A stretch of DNA of 9,165 bases from Ruminococcaceae bacterium UBA1865 (GCA_002338255.1 DDHX01000037.1:979-10143), one strand, 5' to 3'. Shown: positions 1-7,356, numbered from the stretch's first letter. Notes: a model not told the origin generated them from the sequence alone. Made by a program: numbers and translations.

Positions 1-101
1 ATTGCCTTGGCGAGTAAAACCGGAGCAGCGTAGGTTTCCGTGCCGTCTGTCGCTTCCGTGATTTTTGAATAATACAGCTTATCAAATCCAACGGTTGCCA
101 T
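1..101 (-). CDS. Major tail (tube) protein, N-terminal part, cut by the window edge
   Basis: Only the first 33 codons are present; the gene continues past position 1. The start is the ATG at 101-99, preceded by a strong GGAGGG ribosome binding site that lies inside the last codons of the upstream gene; only two bases separate that stop from this ATG. The visible protein begins MATVGFDKLYYSKITEATDG and then TETYAAPVLLAKA. This matches, from memory, the N-terminus of the phi13-type major tail tube proteins of Firmicutes siphophages. Such proteins polymerise into the hollow tube through which DNA is ejected. Position right after a tail-terminator-like gene supports the call. The rest of the protein cannot be judged here. 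Confidence 0.8.
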   Translation of the reverse strand, partial: MATVGFDKLYYSKITEATDGTETYAAPVLLAKA

Positions 102-103
102 GT

Positions 104-448
104 TTAAATTCCCTCCAAATCATATATTTTTGCCACGTCAATGGCATAGTGATGGTAATTCGTATCATCCTCGTGACCGATATAGCGGCGGTCGGTCACG
201 GTGAATTCGTTCTCCAGCAGGGAGCGGACGATTTGGTTTTTCCTCTGCTGGTAATTGTTTTTGGAGAACAGGGAAAGCCGCGCCTCCTGTATCTCCTGAC
301 GGGGCCGGTCGTCCGTATGAAGCGCAAAGGTATCGGCGAGCGGGGTGATTACCACATATTCATCCGGGGCTTTCTCTTGAAAAACGCCGGTCTCCACCGC
401 GATGCCCAGCGCGCCCAACAGCGTGTTCAGTTCCGATAAAATGCTCAT
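104..448 (-). CDS. Tail terminator / tail-completion-like protein
   Basis: 114 residues. The ATG at 448-446 overlaps the stop of the upstream gp10-like gene as ATGA, and GAGGGC just upstream serves as ribosome binding site, so translation is probably coupled. The protein starts with a short helix (MSILSELNTLL), has 'GVFQEKAPDEYVVITPL' around residues 21-37, and ends with 'DRRYIGHEDDTNYHHYAIDV' around 86-105. The size, the alpha/beta look and the position between the gp10-like and major tail genes fit the HK97 gp11 / lambda gpU / DUF3168-like group, which caps the tail tube and joins it to the neck. I recognise the family from clostridial prophages, where it is usually annotated only as a phage protein. 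The assignment as terminator rests mainly on gene order. Confidence 0.7.
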   Translation of the reverse strand: MSILSELNTLLGALGIAVETGVFQEKAPDEYVVITPLADTFALHTDDRPRQEIQEARLSLFSKNNYQQRKNQIVRSLLENEFTVTDRRYIGHEDDTNYHHYAIDVAKIYDLEGI

Positions 449-894
449 AAGCCCTCGATTTCCTCATCCAGTTTGGCGGTCATCGCCGCAATGCAGGCTT
501 TCCGTGAAGCGGATTTAGCGGGCTTCAAAAAAGGCTTTGCGGGCTGACCGTGTTTGCCGTATTCCAGTACAGCGGCAATTTTGGCGTTGCTCACTCCGCC
601 ACCCGGGCTCCGGGCATCGGAGCGTGGCTCCGCAAACCCAACTTTCACATTGTAGTTGCCGTCCCGGTCCTGCCGAGCGTCTGTGACGCCGAGTGCGGAT
701 AACAGTTCGCCTGTGGAGCGGCTTTCGGTCTTCGTGCCTTTCCCGATTACAGAAGCGAGGTTGCTCTTCACCTTTTCAAGCACTGCGCTGCCACCAGCTT
801 CCAGTACCTTTGGAATGATCACGTCGGTCTGCTCCGCCAGCCGGGAAACTTTCAGAAGAAATTCCTCCGGCATTTTAAAATCCACTCGTGCCAT
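445..894 (-). CDS. HK97 gp10-like neck/tail protein
   Basis: 149 residues from the ATG at 894-892, which sits six bases after a GAGGTG ribosome binding site that contains the stop of the upstream gene. A GTG at 903 would add three residues but has no good binding site. The protein starts MARVDFKMPEEFLLKVSRLAEQ and has a helical N-terminal half with 'VLEAGGSAVLEKVKSNL' around residues 32-48. The signature C-terminal segment 'AKIAAVLEYGKHGQPAKPFLKPA' lies near 104-126. The combination of a residue pattern like LEYG.....PFLKPA and a helical tail is typical of the HK97 gp10 family, which acts at the head-tail interface during neck assembly. A Gly/Ser/Pro-rich stretch, RSDARSPGGG, near residues 90-99 probably forms a loop. 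It lies in the usual place between head closure and tail terminator. Confidence 0.85.
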   Translation of the reverse strand: MARVDFKMPEEFLLKVSRLAEQTDVIIPKVLEAGGSAVLEKVKSNLASVIGKGTKTESRSTGELLSALGVTDARQDRDGNYNVKVGFAEPRSDARSPGGGVSNAKIAAVLEYGKHGQPAKPFLKPAKSASRKACIAAMTAKLDEEIEGL

Positions 895-899
895 ATCCG

Positions 900-1235
900 T
901 CACCTCACACTCGGTTCCAGCTTTTCTGCCAGAACCTCAAGATACATTCCGCGACCCCGGACATCTTCTGCGCTGAGAATCCGATACCGGCCGTCCGCAC
1001 AGGAAATGAAAAGGGACGTAGAAATCTCTACGCCCGGAATCTTGCGAAACTGAAACATCGCCGAAGCAGTGGAGAATGCCGCCATATTGGCCCAGCGTTC
1101 ATTTCCGTGCCGGTCTTCCTTATATGCACGCACGGAAGCAAGAATGGTGTCACCCTCGGTGACAAAACCTTCATCGTCCTTGGTGGGGGCGATGCTAATG
1201 ATATCGATGAAGGTGTTCATTTTGCCAAAGCTCAT
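900..1235 (-). CDS. Head closure (head-tail adaptor) protein, SPP1 gp16-like
   Basis: 111 residues from the ATG at 1235-1233, with GGAAGGTG five to six bases upstream. The preceding gene stops one base before it. The open frame extends upstream to 1427, but that part overlaps the connector gene, lacks a binding site and reads as shadow sequence. The protein begins MSFGKMNTFIDIISIAPTKD and continues with 'GDTILASVRAYKEDRHGNERWANMAAFSTASAMFQFRK'. This matches the beta-barrel head-tail joining family (Pfam PF05521), which docks under the connector ring to seal the DNA-filled capsid. The segment 'ADGRYRILSAEDVRGRGMYLEVLAEKLE' near the C-terminus is the usual ending, where the protein predicts a strand pair. 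Order after the gp6-like connector is canonical. Confidence 0.85.
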   Translation of the reverse strand: MSFGKMNTFIDIISIAPTKDDEGFVTEGDTILASVRAYKEDRHGNERWANMAAFSTASAMFQFRKIPGVEISTSLFISCADGRYRILSAEDVRGRGMYLEVLAEKLEPSVR

Positions 1236-1236
1236 G

Positions 1237-1557
1237 TCACACCTTCCAGTTGCGGTCAAGCCGCAGAAGCAGATTGACCGTATCCCACACCTGCTGCCCG
1301 GCTTGCACATTATCCGAGAAAAAGCCGCCGGTGCTACCGTCCCGACTCTCGTAAAAGTGGGACGACAGCATAATAACGGCCTGTTCGGTGGTGGGCGGCA
1401 TGGCGTTTTCCTCGTAACTTCCTGCAATAATATGCTGGTAGCTTTCGGAGTAGGAAACTGCGGCGCGGATGTAACCTTTCAAGAGGTCGTCATCCGCACT
1501 GTGTTCCAATATGAGGTTTGCTTTGACCTTGGACAGTAAATCATCAATCAGTGCCAT
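1237..1557 (-). CDS. Phage gp6-like head-tail connector protein
   Basis: 106 residues from the ATG at 1557-1555; GGAAGGGAG lies about nine bases upstream. It is a small, mostly helical protein: 'MALIDDLLSKVKANLILEHS' followed by 'ADDDLLKGYIRAAVSYSESY' and a C-terminal helix with 'TEQAVIMLSSHFYESRDGS'. The first helix with an acidic 'xxDDxLLxxYIxAA' motif and the later 'AVxxLxxHxYExRxG' motif are hallmarks of the HK97 gp6 / SPP1 gp15 connector family (Pfam PF05135). Twelve or thirteen copies form a ring below the portal. It sits 18 bases after the capsid gene, the standard position. Nothing appears truncated. Confidence 0.87.
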   Translation of the reverse strand: MALIDDLLSKVKANLILEHSADDDLLKGYIRAAVSYSESYQHIIAGSYEENAMPPTTEQAVIMLSSHFYESRDGSTGGFFSDNVQAGQQVWDTVNLLLRLDRNWKV

Positions 1558-1575
1558 GCCACCGCACTCCCTTCC

Positions 1576-2775
1576 TTACGATGCCTTCTGCTGGAGAATT
1601 TTGACGGCTTCCGGCAGAATCAGCTTGCCGTCCACGCGCTGAGAACCGAGGAAACCGATCTGCCCTGTCGCGGCAAAAAGCTCGCCAAGACGCTTAAAGG
1701 AACGCCCTTGTCTATCAGCCACCCAGTAATACCCGAAGTCACCAAATGCAACGGTTTTCGCGCCCGCTTCGATGTAGGGGACAAAGGATGAGGTATAAAC
1801 CGGACGGTTAAGAAGCGTATCGGGCGTGCCTGCGGTAAGCGAGGGCTGCCACAGATACTGACCCTGAGTGTCCTTCAGCTTGCGGATTGCCTTAATGGTC
1901 GAATCGTTCATGATGAAAACGGCGTTCTTGCGGTAAGGCGATTTCAGCGAATAGAACAGGTCGATAATTTCATCGGCGGTAAGTGCGACCGCTCCGGCAG
2001 CCGTTACGCCGACAGGAGCTCCACCTGTTGCCGCAAGGATACCTGTGGGCTTACCGGTACCGTCGCCAACGATGAAGGCTTCCTCCTCTTTTGCGCCAAT
2101 TCTGCGGGCGAATTCATTTGAAATGTACGCTTCCACATCAAAAACGCTGTCGTTAAGAAGTTCCTCAGAGACCTTAATCATGGTACCCAGTTTATACGCG
2201 CCGATGGACACCTGTCCGAAACTGTCGTCGCTTTCGGGGTACGCGCCCTCTTCGTCAATCCACGATGCGGTTCCTTTGGTCGCCACAACGGGAATTTTGC
2301 GGTCACCGGAAGAGGTCTGGATAATGTGGGCAAACTGGCGGAAGATGTTTTCTTCCTGCAAGCCATCGACAAGAGTACGTTCGAATTCGTCAGGAACGAG
2401 ATAGCCGCCCTCGGAATCCGTACCGATTTGCAGGGCGTTCACAACTTCAAAGTGTGGCGCCTTGGAACGCATCACATTCCAGAATGCAGAGCGGTACTCG
2501 TCGCCGGACCTTCCGGTTTTCTGCTTGCCGGAAACGGCGGGCTTTTCCGTAATCGGAGAGTTGACAGGCTTCCCAAGCTCGGCGTCGAGTGCTTCCTGCC
2601 GTTCCAGACGGGCGATTTCCTTGCCGAGATTCACGATGTCCACTTCCATCTTGTCGTAGGCGGCGGCATCCTCAGCAGAAAGCAGACCGTCCGTGCCGCG
2701 TTTGCTGTCGAGAAAAGCTTTTGCGGCGTCCCATGCTTTTGCGCGTTTTTCGCGCAGTTCAAGAATTTTACTCAT
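1576..2775 (-). CDS. HK97-family major capsid protein with N-terminal delta (scaffold) domain
   Basis: 399 residues from the ATG at 2775-2773. The ribosome binding site AGGAGG ends eight bases before it and includes the stop codon (TAG) of the protease gene, so expression should be coupled and high. Residues 1-67 are rich in Lys, Glu, Asp and Ala and look like a coiled coil, as in the HK97 delta domain that scaffolds the prohead and is removed by the protease. Residues 68-115 are a linker in which cleavage would be expected; the exact site cannot be read. The mature shell domain starts near 'GTDSEGGYLVPDEF' (118-131). It contains 'EEEAFIVGDGTGKPTGIL' (230-247), the classic P-domain landmark, and 'FGDFGYYWVADRQG' (344-357). 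This is Pfam PF05065. Whether it forms HK97-like cross-links cannot be decided from sequence. Confidence 0.95.
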   Translation of the reverse strand: MSKILELREKRAKAWDAAKAFLDSKRGTDGLLSAEDAAAYDKMEVDIVNLGKEIARLERQEALDAELGKPVNSPITEKPAVSGKQKTGRSGDEYRSAFWNVMRSKAPHFEVVNALQIGTDSEGGYLVPDEFERTLVDGLQEENIFRQFAHIIQTSSGDRKIPVVATKGTASWIDEEGAYPESDDSFGQVSIGAYKLGTMIKVSEELLNDSVFDVEAYISNEFARRIGAKEEEAFIVGDGTGKPTGILAATGGAPVGVTAAGAVALTADEIIDLFYSLKSPYRKNAVFIMNDSTIKAIRKLKDTQGQYLWQPSLTAGTPDTLLNRPVYTSSFVPYIEAGAKTVAFGDFGYYWVADRQGRSFKRLGELFAATGQIGFLGSQRVDGKLILPEAVKILQQKAS

Positions 2776-2787
2776 TACATTATCCTC

Positions 2788-3543
2788 CTAAAATTTTAAT
2801 AAATTGAGCCGCTCGTAAAGTGGCTCTGCGGATTGCTTGAGTTCATTTTTTGGCAGCTTGTTCAGCAGTGAATTTGTAACGGCCCGGCGGCTGAAAGCAT
2901 AGGTCACATCCCCCGGTTGTACGCGCTTTTTCTCATCCTCCAGAATACCGTCGGCAAAGCCGAGTTCGATGGCTTTGTTGGCGTTCAGCCAGGTCTCCGC
3001 GTCCATAAGATGGGAGAGTTTTGAACGAGACTGCCCGGTTTTGATTTCGTAGGCGTTGATGATGCTTTCCTTGACCTCCGAAAGCATAGAGATGGCTTTC
3101 TGCATTTCCTCGCTGTCGCCAATTGCCACGGTCAGCGGATTATGAACCATCATGAGTGCAGTGGGTGCCATAAGGACTGTCGTTCCCGCCATAGCGATCA
3201 CGCTTGCCGCCGAAGCCGCGATACCATCAATTTTGATAGTGACCGAACCTTTGTAGTCCATGAGCATCGCATAAATCTGACTTGCCGCGATACAGTCGCC
3301 GCCGGGAGAGTTGATCCAAATAACAATGTCACCCTCTCCGGCAGTCAGATCAGCTTTGAATGCTTTCGGGGTGACATCATCAGCAAACCAGCTTTCTTCG
3401 GCAATCGTGCCGTCGAGGTAAAGCATTCGGACGCCGGACTCTTCATCCTTTGCCCAGTTCCAGAAGCGACGAGCCGCCGCAGACATACCTCGCTCTTTAT
3501 TGAGCGGGGATTTTGGGCTTTCTGCCCGCATTGTTTGTTCCAT
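2788..3543 (-). CDS. ClpP-type (peptidase S14) prohead maturation protease
   Basis: 251 residues from the ATG at 3543-3541, with AGGAGG nine bases upstream. It overlaps the end of the portal gene by 47 bases in another frame, which is common in this module. The ClpP fold shows as 'IWINSPGGDCIAASQIYAML' (75-94), the nucleophile motif 'GIAASAASVIAMAG' (107-120, catalytic Ser111) and 'MMVHNP' (131-136, catalytic His134). The third triad member is likely Asp181 in 'MDAETWLNANKA', with Glu183 as alternative. The protein should cleave the delta domain of the adjacent capsid protein during head maturation. An internal ATG at 3486-3484 (Met20) precedes the conserved part and could give a shorter product, but its binding site is poorly spaced. 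The tail beyond residue 205 is basic and variable. Confidence 0.92.
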   Translation of the reverse strand: MEQTMRAESPKSPLNKERGMSAAARRFWNWAKDEESGVRMLYLDGTIAEESWFADDVTPKAFKADLTAGEGDIVIWINSPGGDCIAASQIYAMLMDYKGSVTIKIDGIAASAASVIAMAGTTVLMAPTALMMVHNPLTVAIGDSEEMQKAISMLSEVKESIINAYEIKTGQSRSKLSHLMDAETWLNANKAIELGFADGILEDEKKRVQPGDVTYAFSRRAVTNSLLNKLPKNELKQSAEPLYERLNLLKF

Positions 3544-4798
3544 CTGTTTTTTCCTCCTGTCCTTGTGTATTTGCGAACGCGCCTGCGTCCTGCAATTTGG
3601 TCATCGCGCCGTTGATAAGATAGAGGTCGCCGCCAAGTTCAGCAGGGATACGGTCGAGGTTTTCAAGCTCGCGGATATCGTTCGCGGACATCCAGCCGTT
3701 CTGCCTTGCCGTGGCGTAACCGCTCATTCTGCTTGCGTAATCCCCGCGCAGAAGTCCGTCCACATTGAATTTGATGAACACGGTCGGCTTCTCGCTCGGG
3801 GAGAGCAGGGCACGGCACATTGCCTGTTCCCAGCGAACCACCCACGGGTCAAGGGTGTATTTCACAAACTCCAGCGACTGCTGTTCGATATTGGAAAACG
3901 AGGATTTTTCAAGGTCGGCGAGCATGTGGGGCGGGATTCGGAAAATGCGAGCGATTTCGTTGATCTGGAATTTCCGTGTTTCGAGGAACTGCGCCTGTTC
4001 GGGCGAGATACCGATGGCCTGGTATTTCATGCCTTCCTCAAGTACAGCCACCCTGTGCGCGTTTGTCGACCCTTGGTAAGCGGCGTTCCAGCTTTCTTTG
4101 ACCTTCTGCGGGTCTTTAATCGTACCGGGATGTTCCAGTACGCCGCCGGGAGCTGCGCCGTTGGCAAAAAACTTCGCTCCGTATTCCTCGGTTGCAATCG
4201 CCAATCCAACGGCGTTTTTCGCCATGGCAATGGGAGAGTAGCCGACCAGCCCGTCAAAACCCAAACCGGGGATATGCAGCACGTCGGATGGGTCGAGATA
4301 GACCTGACTGTCTTTGCCCAGCGTGGGTGCGTCCTCCGTGCTTCGCTGGTACAAATAAAAAAGCCGGCCGTTCGAATCGCGGTCGACTGTCATTTTATTC
4401 GGCATCAGCGGATAAAGGGCAAGCACCTCGCCGCGCGCGTTGCGGATAATCTGCGCGTAAGCATTGCCCCATAACAAAAGATGACTCATCAGCGTTTCCC
4501 GGAACGCGAATGAAGTCATCTCAGGGTTCGGCTCATCGTGGAGCAGTTTATATAACGGGTGCTGCAGAATTTTTTCTTTGCCGCCCGTATCGTTGTAGCG
4601 GTACACATGAAGCGGAAGCCCCGCCACCGTTTCGGACAGTATTCTTACGCAGGAGTAGACCGCCGTCATTTGCATGGCGGTCTGCTCGTTGACCGGCTTA
4701 CCCGCCGTTGTGCCGCCGAACAAAAAGCTGTAACGGCTGCCGTTCATGCTGTTTTGGGGCTTGTCACGGGAGTGGAATAGTCCGCTCAACATTCCCAT
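3497..4798 (-). CDS. HK97-family portal protein
   Basis: 433 residues from the ATG at 4798-4796, preceded by GGTG at six bases. In-frame GTG codons at 4810 and 4807 would add up to four residues and have only a loose AAAGAG upstream, so the exact start is uncertain. The portal forms the dodecameric ring at one capsid vertex through which DNA is packaged. The sequence shows the conserved N-terminal helix 'AVYSCVRILSETVAGLPLHVY' from about residue 46, 'LLLWGNAYAQI' near 107-117, and 'VLHIPG' near 173-178. The strongly conserved 'IARIFRIPPHMLADL' (282-296) follows, then 'NIEQQSLEFVKYTLDPW', all typical of Pfam PF04860. The C-terminal tail after about 400 is polar and low in complexity, as expected for the crown. 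It lies between terminase and protease, the standard order. Confidence 0.93.
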   Translation of the reverse strand: MGMLSGLFHSRDKPQNSMNGSRYSFLFGGTTAGKPVNEQTAMQMTAVYSCVRILSETVAGLPLHVYRYNDTGGKEKILQHPLYKLLHDEPNPEMTSFAFRETLMSHLLLWGNAYAQIIRNARGEVLALYPLMPNKMTVDRDSNGRLFYLYQRSTEDAPTLGKDSQVYLDPSDVLHIPGLGFDGLVGYSPIAMAKNAVGLAIATEEYGAKFFANGAAPGGVLEHPGTIKDPQKVKESWNAAYQGSTNAHRVAVLEEGMKYQAIGISPEQAQFLETRKFQINEIARIFRIPPHMLADLEKSSFSNIEQQSLEFVKYTLDPWVVRWEQAMCRALLSPSEKPTVFIKFNVDGLLRGDYASRMSGYATARQNGWMSANDIRELENLDRIPAELGGDLYLINGAMTKLQDAGAFANTQGQEEKTDGTNNAGRKPKIPAQ

Positions 4799-4819
4799 AA
4801 AAATCACCACGCTCTTTCG

Positions 4820-6496
4820 TTAAAATACAAGCAACCCTCGGTCGTCATAGACTGAAGAGCCGCTTTCATTACCGCACCGAATTGCTCTGTCGAGAGCCAT
4901 AATTGCCGCCACAGCGCCATCAATTTTCTCTGTGGATTTTTCCTTGTCGGCCTTAATATTTCCGGCAGGGTCGGTGCGGATATAAATGTTGTCCATCATC
5001 CAGCGAAGGACAGGGTGCCCGCTGTGAGCGAGCTTTTCCTCAAGCGTGAGCTTCATTAACTCTTTGGTCGGCGGTGACATATCCTTGAAGCCCTGACCGA
5101 ACGGGACAACGGTGAAGCCGAGGTTTTCGAGGTTCTGCGTCATTTGCACGGCGCCCCAGCGGTCAAACGCGATCTCGCGGATGTTGTAACGGGTGCTGAG
5201 TTCCTCAATGAAGCTCTCAATGAAACCGTAATGTACCACATTACCCTCGGTGGTCTGCAGAAACCCTTGCTTTTTCCACACATCGTAATTCACATGATCT
5301 CGTCGCACACGCAAATCAATGTTGTCCTCCGGTATCCAGAAGAACGGCAGAATGTTGTATTTATCATCTTCATCAAGCGGCGGAAATACCAACACGAACG
5401 CCGTTATATCTGTGGAGGACGAAAGGTCAAGTCCGCCGTAGCAGACACGCCCGCGCAGATTGTCTGCATTTACAAGGAAAGCGCATTTATCCCATTTGTC
5501 CATTGGCATCCAACGCACCGCCTGTTTAACCCACTGGTTCAAACGAAGCTGACGGAAGCTGTTTTCCTCGGCTGGGTTCTGCTTTGCGCTCTCACAGGCG
5601 GCTTTTACCTTGTCGATACCAACCGTGATGCCCAGCGAGGGATTCGCTTTTTTCCATACTTTCGGGTCCGTCCAGTCGTCCTCCGGCGCGGCACCGTAGA
5701 TTACAGGGTAGAAAGTAGGATCATGCTTCCTGCCGTTCAGAATATCCAGCGCCTTTTGATGTACCTCCCAGCAGATGCTGTTCTGATTGTCACCGGCAGT
5801 TGTAATCAGAAAATACAGCGGCTGCATTCTCGCATCGCCGCTGCCTTTGGTCATAACATCGTAGAGCTTTCGGTTCGGCTGCGTGTGAAGCTCATCAAAC
5901 ACCACACCATGAGTGTTGAAGCCGTGCTTGTTGCCGACGTCGGCGGACAGCACCTGATAGATACTGCCCGTTGGCTGAAAAATCAGCCGCTTCATAGAAT
6001 CAAGGATTTTTACCCGTTTCGACAATGCCGGGCACATCCGAACCATATCCGCCGCCACATTGAACACGATGGACGCCTGGTTGCGGTCAGCGGCACAGCC
6101 GTAAACCTCGGCGCGTTCCTCGTTATCGCCGCAGGTGAGCAACAGGGCAACAGCCGCCGCAAGCTCACTTTTTCCCATCTTTTTCGGTATTTCCACATAA
6201 GCGGTGTTGAATTGCCGATAACCATTGGACTTGAGTGTTCCGAATACATCACGGATAATCTGCTCCTGCCAGTCGATCAGCTCAAACAGCTTACCCGCCC
6301 ATGTGCCTTTGGTATGGCAGAGCGCCTGTATAAAAGACACCGCATAGTCAGCAGTGGCCTTGTCATAAACCGAATCAGACGCTTTGAACTTCGTTAGCGT
6401 ATACTTTTTCAGTTTTCGCAATCGCACCGCCTCTTTCCGAGCATAAAAATAGACCTGCATAAGCAAGCCTTCAAAGTCTATCTGTACGAGATACAC
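4820..6496 (-). CDS. terL: Terminase large subunit (packaging ATPase and nuclease)
   Basis: 558 residues from a GTG at 6496-6494 with GGAG five bases upstream. An ATG at 6460-6458 (Met13) with AAGG seven bases upstream is a credible alternative, and the part I recognise as conserved begins only near residue 28. The ATPase domain carries a deviant Walker A 'IPKKMGKSE' (103-111), Walker B 'VVFDE' (198-202, Asp201 and Glu202) and the coupling motif 'ITTAG' (231-235). The RNase H-like nuclease domain has its three acids in 'GGLDLSSSTD' (Asp357), 'AFDRWGA' (Asp445) and 'EKIDGAVA' (Asp526). All catalytic residues are present and the length is normal for the HK97-like terminase family (Pfam PF03354 group). 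It translocates DNA into the prohead through the portal and cuts the concatemer. No small subunit gene is visible upstream in the window. Confidence 0.95.
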   Translation of the reverse strand: MYLVQIDFEGLLMQVYFYARKEAVRLRKLKKYTLTKFKASDSVYDKATADYAVSFIQALCHTKGTWAGKLFELIDWQEQIIRDVFGTLKSNGYRQFNTAYVEIPKKMGKSELAAAVALLLTCGDNEERAEVYGCAADRNQASIVFNVAADMVRMCPALSKRVKILDSMKRLIFQPTGSIYQVLSADVGNKHGFNTHGVVFDELHTQPNRKLYDVMTKGSGDARMQPLYFLITTAGDNQNSICWEVHQKALDILNGRKHDPTFYPVIYGAAPEDDWTDPKVWKKANPSLGITVGIDKVKAACESAKQNPAEENSFRQLRLNQWVKQAVRWMPMDKWDKCAFLVNADNLRGRVCYGGLDLSSSTDITAFVLVFPPLDEDDKYNILPFFWIPEDNIDLRVRRDHVNYDVWKKQGFLQTTEGNVVHYGFIESFIEELSTRYNIREIAFDRWGAVQMTQNLENLGFTVVPFGQGFKDMSPPTKELMKLTLEEKLAHSGHPVLRWMMDNIYIRTDPAGNIKADKEKSTEKIDGAVAAIMALDRAIRCGNESGSSVYDDRGLLVF

Positions 6497-6511
6497 GCCG
6501 TCTCCGGCGCG
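6494..6511 (-). promoter_or_regulatory. GC-rich hairpin covering the ribosome binding site and GTG start of terL
   Basis: In the minus-strand transcript, bases 6511-6505 (CGCGCCG) can pair with 6500-6494 (CGGCGUG), including one G-U pair. This closes a GAGA tetraloop of the stable GNRA type. The GGAG binding site is in the loop and its edge (6505-6502), and all three bases of the GTG start (6496-6494) are paired. This could hold down terL translation or mean the real start is the ATG at 6460. The pairing is seen directly; the effect is inference. Confidence 0.45.
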
Positions 6512-6536
6512 TCCTCGGCTATTTTATTAGCGTGGG

Positions 6537-6764
6537 TTAATGATTTTCGCTGTGCACAAGAAGCTCAAGGGCAAGCTGCGTGTCGGGGTCGGAGGGTTCA
6601 ACATCCCAGCCTCTGTCGTAGTTGCACACGATTTCTCCGTTACGCTTGAGCATCAGTTTGCTGATTCTGCCACCCTCAATGCCGTATTGTGAACCTTCAT
6701 CGTATTGCTTCATCCAATAGTGAAAAATGCTGTCTTGAATTTTCAGACTTCCTTCTTTCCACAT
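6537..6764 (-). CDS. Small conserved phage protein, possibly DUF7678 family
   Basis: 75 residues from the ATG at 6764-6762, with GGGAG nine bases upstream; the previous gene stops 13 bases before. An upstream extension of the open frame to 6815 overlaps the neighbour and lacks a binding site. The protein starts MWKEGSLKIQDSIFHYWMKQ and then reads 'YDEGSQYGIEGGRISKLML', 'GEIVCNYDRGWDVEPSDPD' and a short C-terminal helix. The pattern of alternating hydrophobic strands with Tyr, Trp and Gly suggests a small beta-rich fold. I recognise it as a protein commonly found just upstream of large terminases in clostridial prophages; the DUF7678 label is from memory and unverified. No function is known to me. 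No transmembrane segment or catalytic motif is visible. Confidence 0.75.
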   Translation of the reverse strand: MWKEGSLKIQDSIFHYWMKQYDEGSQYGIEGGRISKLMLKRNGEIVCNYDRGWDVEPSDPDTQLALELLVHSENH

Positions 6765-6777
6765 GGTACCGTTCTCC

Positions 6778-6957
6778 CTAAAATTTCTTGATGCTGGCGT
6801 TGCCATCGGCATCAAAGCTCACGTTGTAGCGGATTTCAAAGCCGTCAGCGTTTTTGGTAATCACTCGAATGCCGCCTTCAAAGGCTGTGTACATTCTGTC
6901 GATTCTCTCGCCCTGCGGCAATTGGCTTTCGATTTGCTTTATCTGCTTTTCGTTCAT
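6778..6957 (-). CDS. Small hypothetical protein, 59 residues
   Basis: The start is the ATG at 6957-6955, with a strong GGAGG eight bases upstream; the open frame extends to 7020 but that part has no binding site. The protein begins MNEKQIKQIESQLPQGERID, a charged helix, followed by 'MYTAFEGGIRVITKNADGFEIRYNVSFDADGNASIKKF', which reads as a run of beta strands ending in a basic tail. I do not know its function. The excellent ribosome binding site, sensible codons and tight spacing to the next gene (13 bases) argue that it is real. It may work with the 75-residue neighbour, which has a similar strand-rich look. Confidence 0.75.
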   Translation of the reverse strand: MNEKQIKQIESQLPQGERIDRMYTAFEGGIRVITKNADGFEIRYNVSFDADGNASIKKF

Positions 6958-7113
6958 TTTCGTTTCCTCCGTTTGTTGTGTTTTTCCCTTTCGGTAGTCA
7001 CATGTTAACTCTAAAAGCACACTATATCCAGGTAATTACGCGATCAGTCGGGGCATATTCTGCACGATCTTTCAAGCGAATACGACCCGCAGAATTGCGT
7101 AGTTTACAGTGCT
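6958..7113. other. Largest gap in the operon, no clear gene
   Basis: About 155 bases separate the 73-residue and 59-residue genes. I see no convincing terminator. On the minus strand, TATAGT (within TGGATATAGTG, near 7020) resembles a -10 element, but no fitting -35 lies 16-18 bases upstream. On the minus strand, one frame ends in a protein-like stretch, RIRLKDRAEYAPTDRVITWI, before a TAG; it has no ATG or GTG start and may be a remnant. Confidence 0.4.
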
Positions 7114-7335
7114 TTATTCCTCGTCATCGACGTCGTCGACACTGGTGAAGTTAACGTATTCGTCGATTATCATGAGCGCCTCGTCGTAGCTGCCGCTGCT
7201 GAAAACGCGGGAGGCCATTTCTTTTGCTTCATTATATATACCGTGGCGTTTCAATGTCCGTGAGGCGATGCCGACTAGATTGAAGATGTTTCCGTCCGCT
7301 CCGATCGGCGTGCAGTTGGGCTTTTCCTTATCCAT
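7114..7335 (-). CDS. Small hypothetical mobile-element protein with acidic tail
   Basis: 73 residues from the ATG at 7335-7333. The binding site is weak (GAAGCG about eight bases upstream), but the protein start MDKEKPNCTPIGADGNIFNL is the sort seen, from memory, in small proteins of clostridial prophages and conjugative elements. It continues 'VGIASRTLKRHGIYNEAKEM', then 'SGSYDEALMIIDEYVN', two or three helices, and ends in an acidic tail SVDDVDDEE. The helices plus acidic tail give a strongly negative C-terminus. No function is known to me. The open frame runs up to 7428, but the extra 31 codons pass through an inverted repeat and overlap the upstream gene, so they are probably not translated. 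The start lies 21 bases after that repeat. Confidence 0.7.
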   Translation of the reverse strand: MDKEKPNCTPIGADGNIFNLVGIASRTLKRHGIYNEAKEMASRVFSSGSYDEALMIIDEYVNFTSVDDVDDEE

Positions 7336-7356
7336 TGTTTTTTCGCTTCGTATTAT

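Noticed and set aside
618..632. Six-base inverted repeat with a three-base loop (CGGAGC GTG GCTCCG) inside the gp10-like gene
   Set aside because: It is within a coding, GC-rich Gly/Pro/Ser loop region and away from gene ends; it is most likely a by-product of coding content.
1236..1427. Upstream extension of the head-closure frame
   Set aside because: It overlaps the connector gene in another frame, lacks a binding site and reads as Cys/Arg/Pro-rich shadow sequence; the ATG at 1235 has a proper site.
3491..3506. Small hairpin (CGCTC/GAGCG) around the portal stop codon, inside the start region of the protease
   Set aside because: Only five pairs with a six-base loop; too weak to claim a function.
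3500..4474. Plus-strand open frame of 324 codons opposite the portal gene
   Set aside because: It is antisense to a clear portal protein and its translation is rich in Cys, Arg and His without any family resemblance.
5144..6397. Plus-strand open frame of 417 codons inside terL
   Set aside because: It lies wholly antisense to a terminase with all catalytic motifs; it lacks a recognisable domain and a suitable ribosome binding site. Long antisense frames are common opposite GC-rich genes.
7057..7095. ATTCTGC and GCAGAAT as a possible long-loop inverted repeat
   Set aside because: Seven-base arms with a 25-base loop are easily explained by chance.
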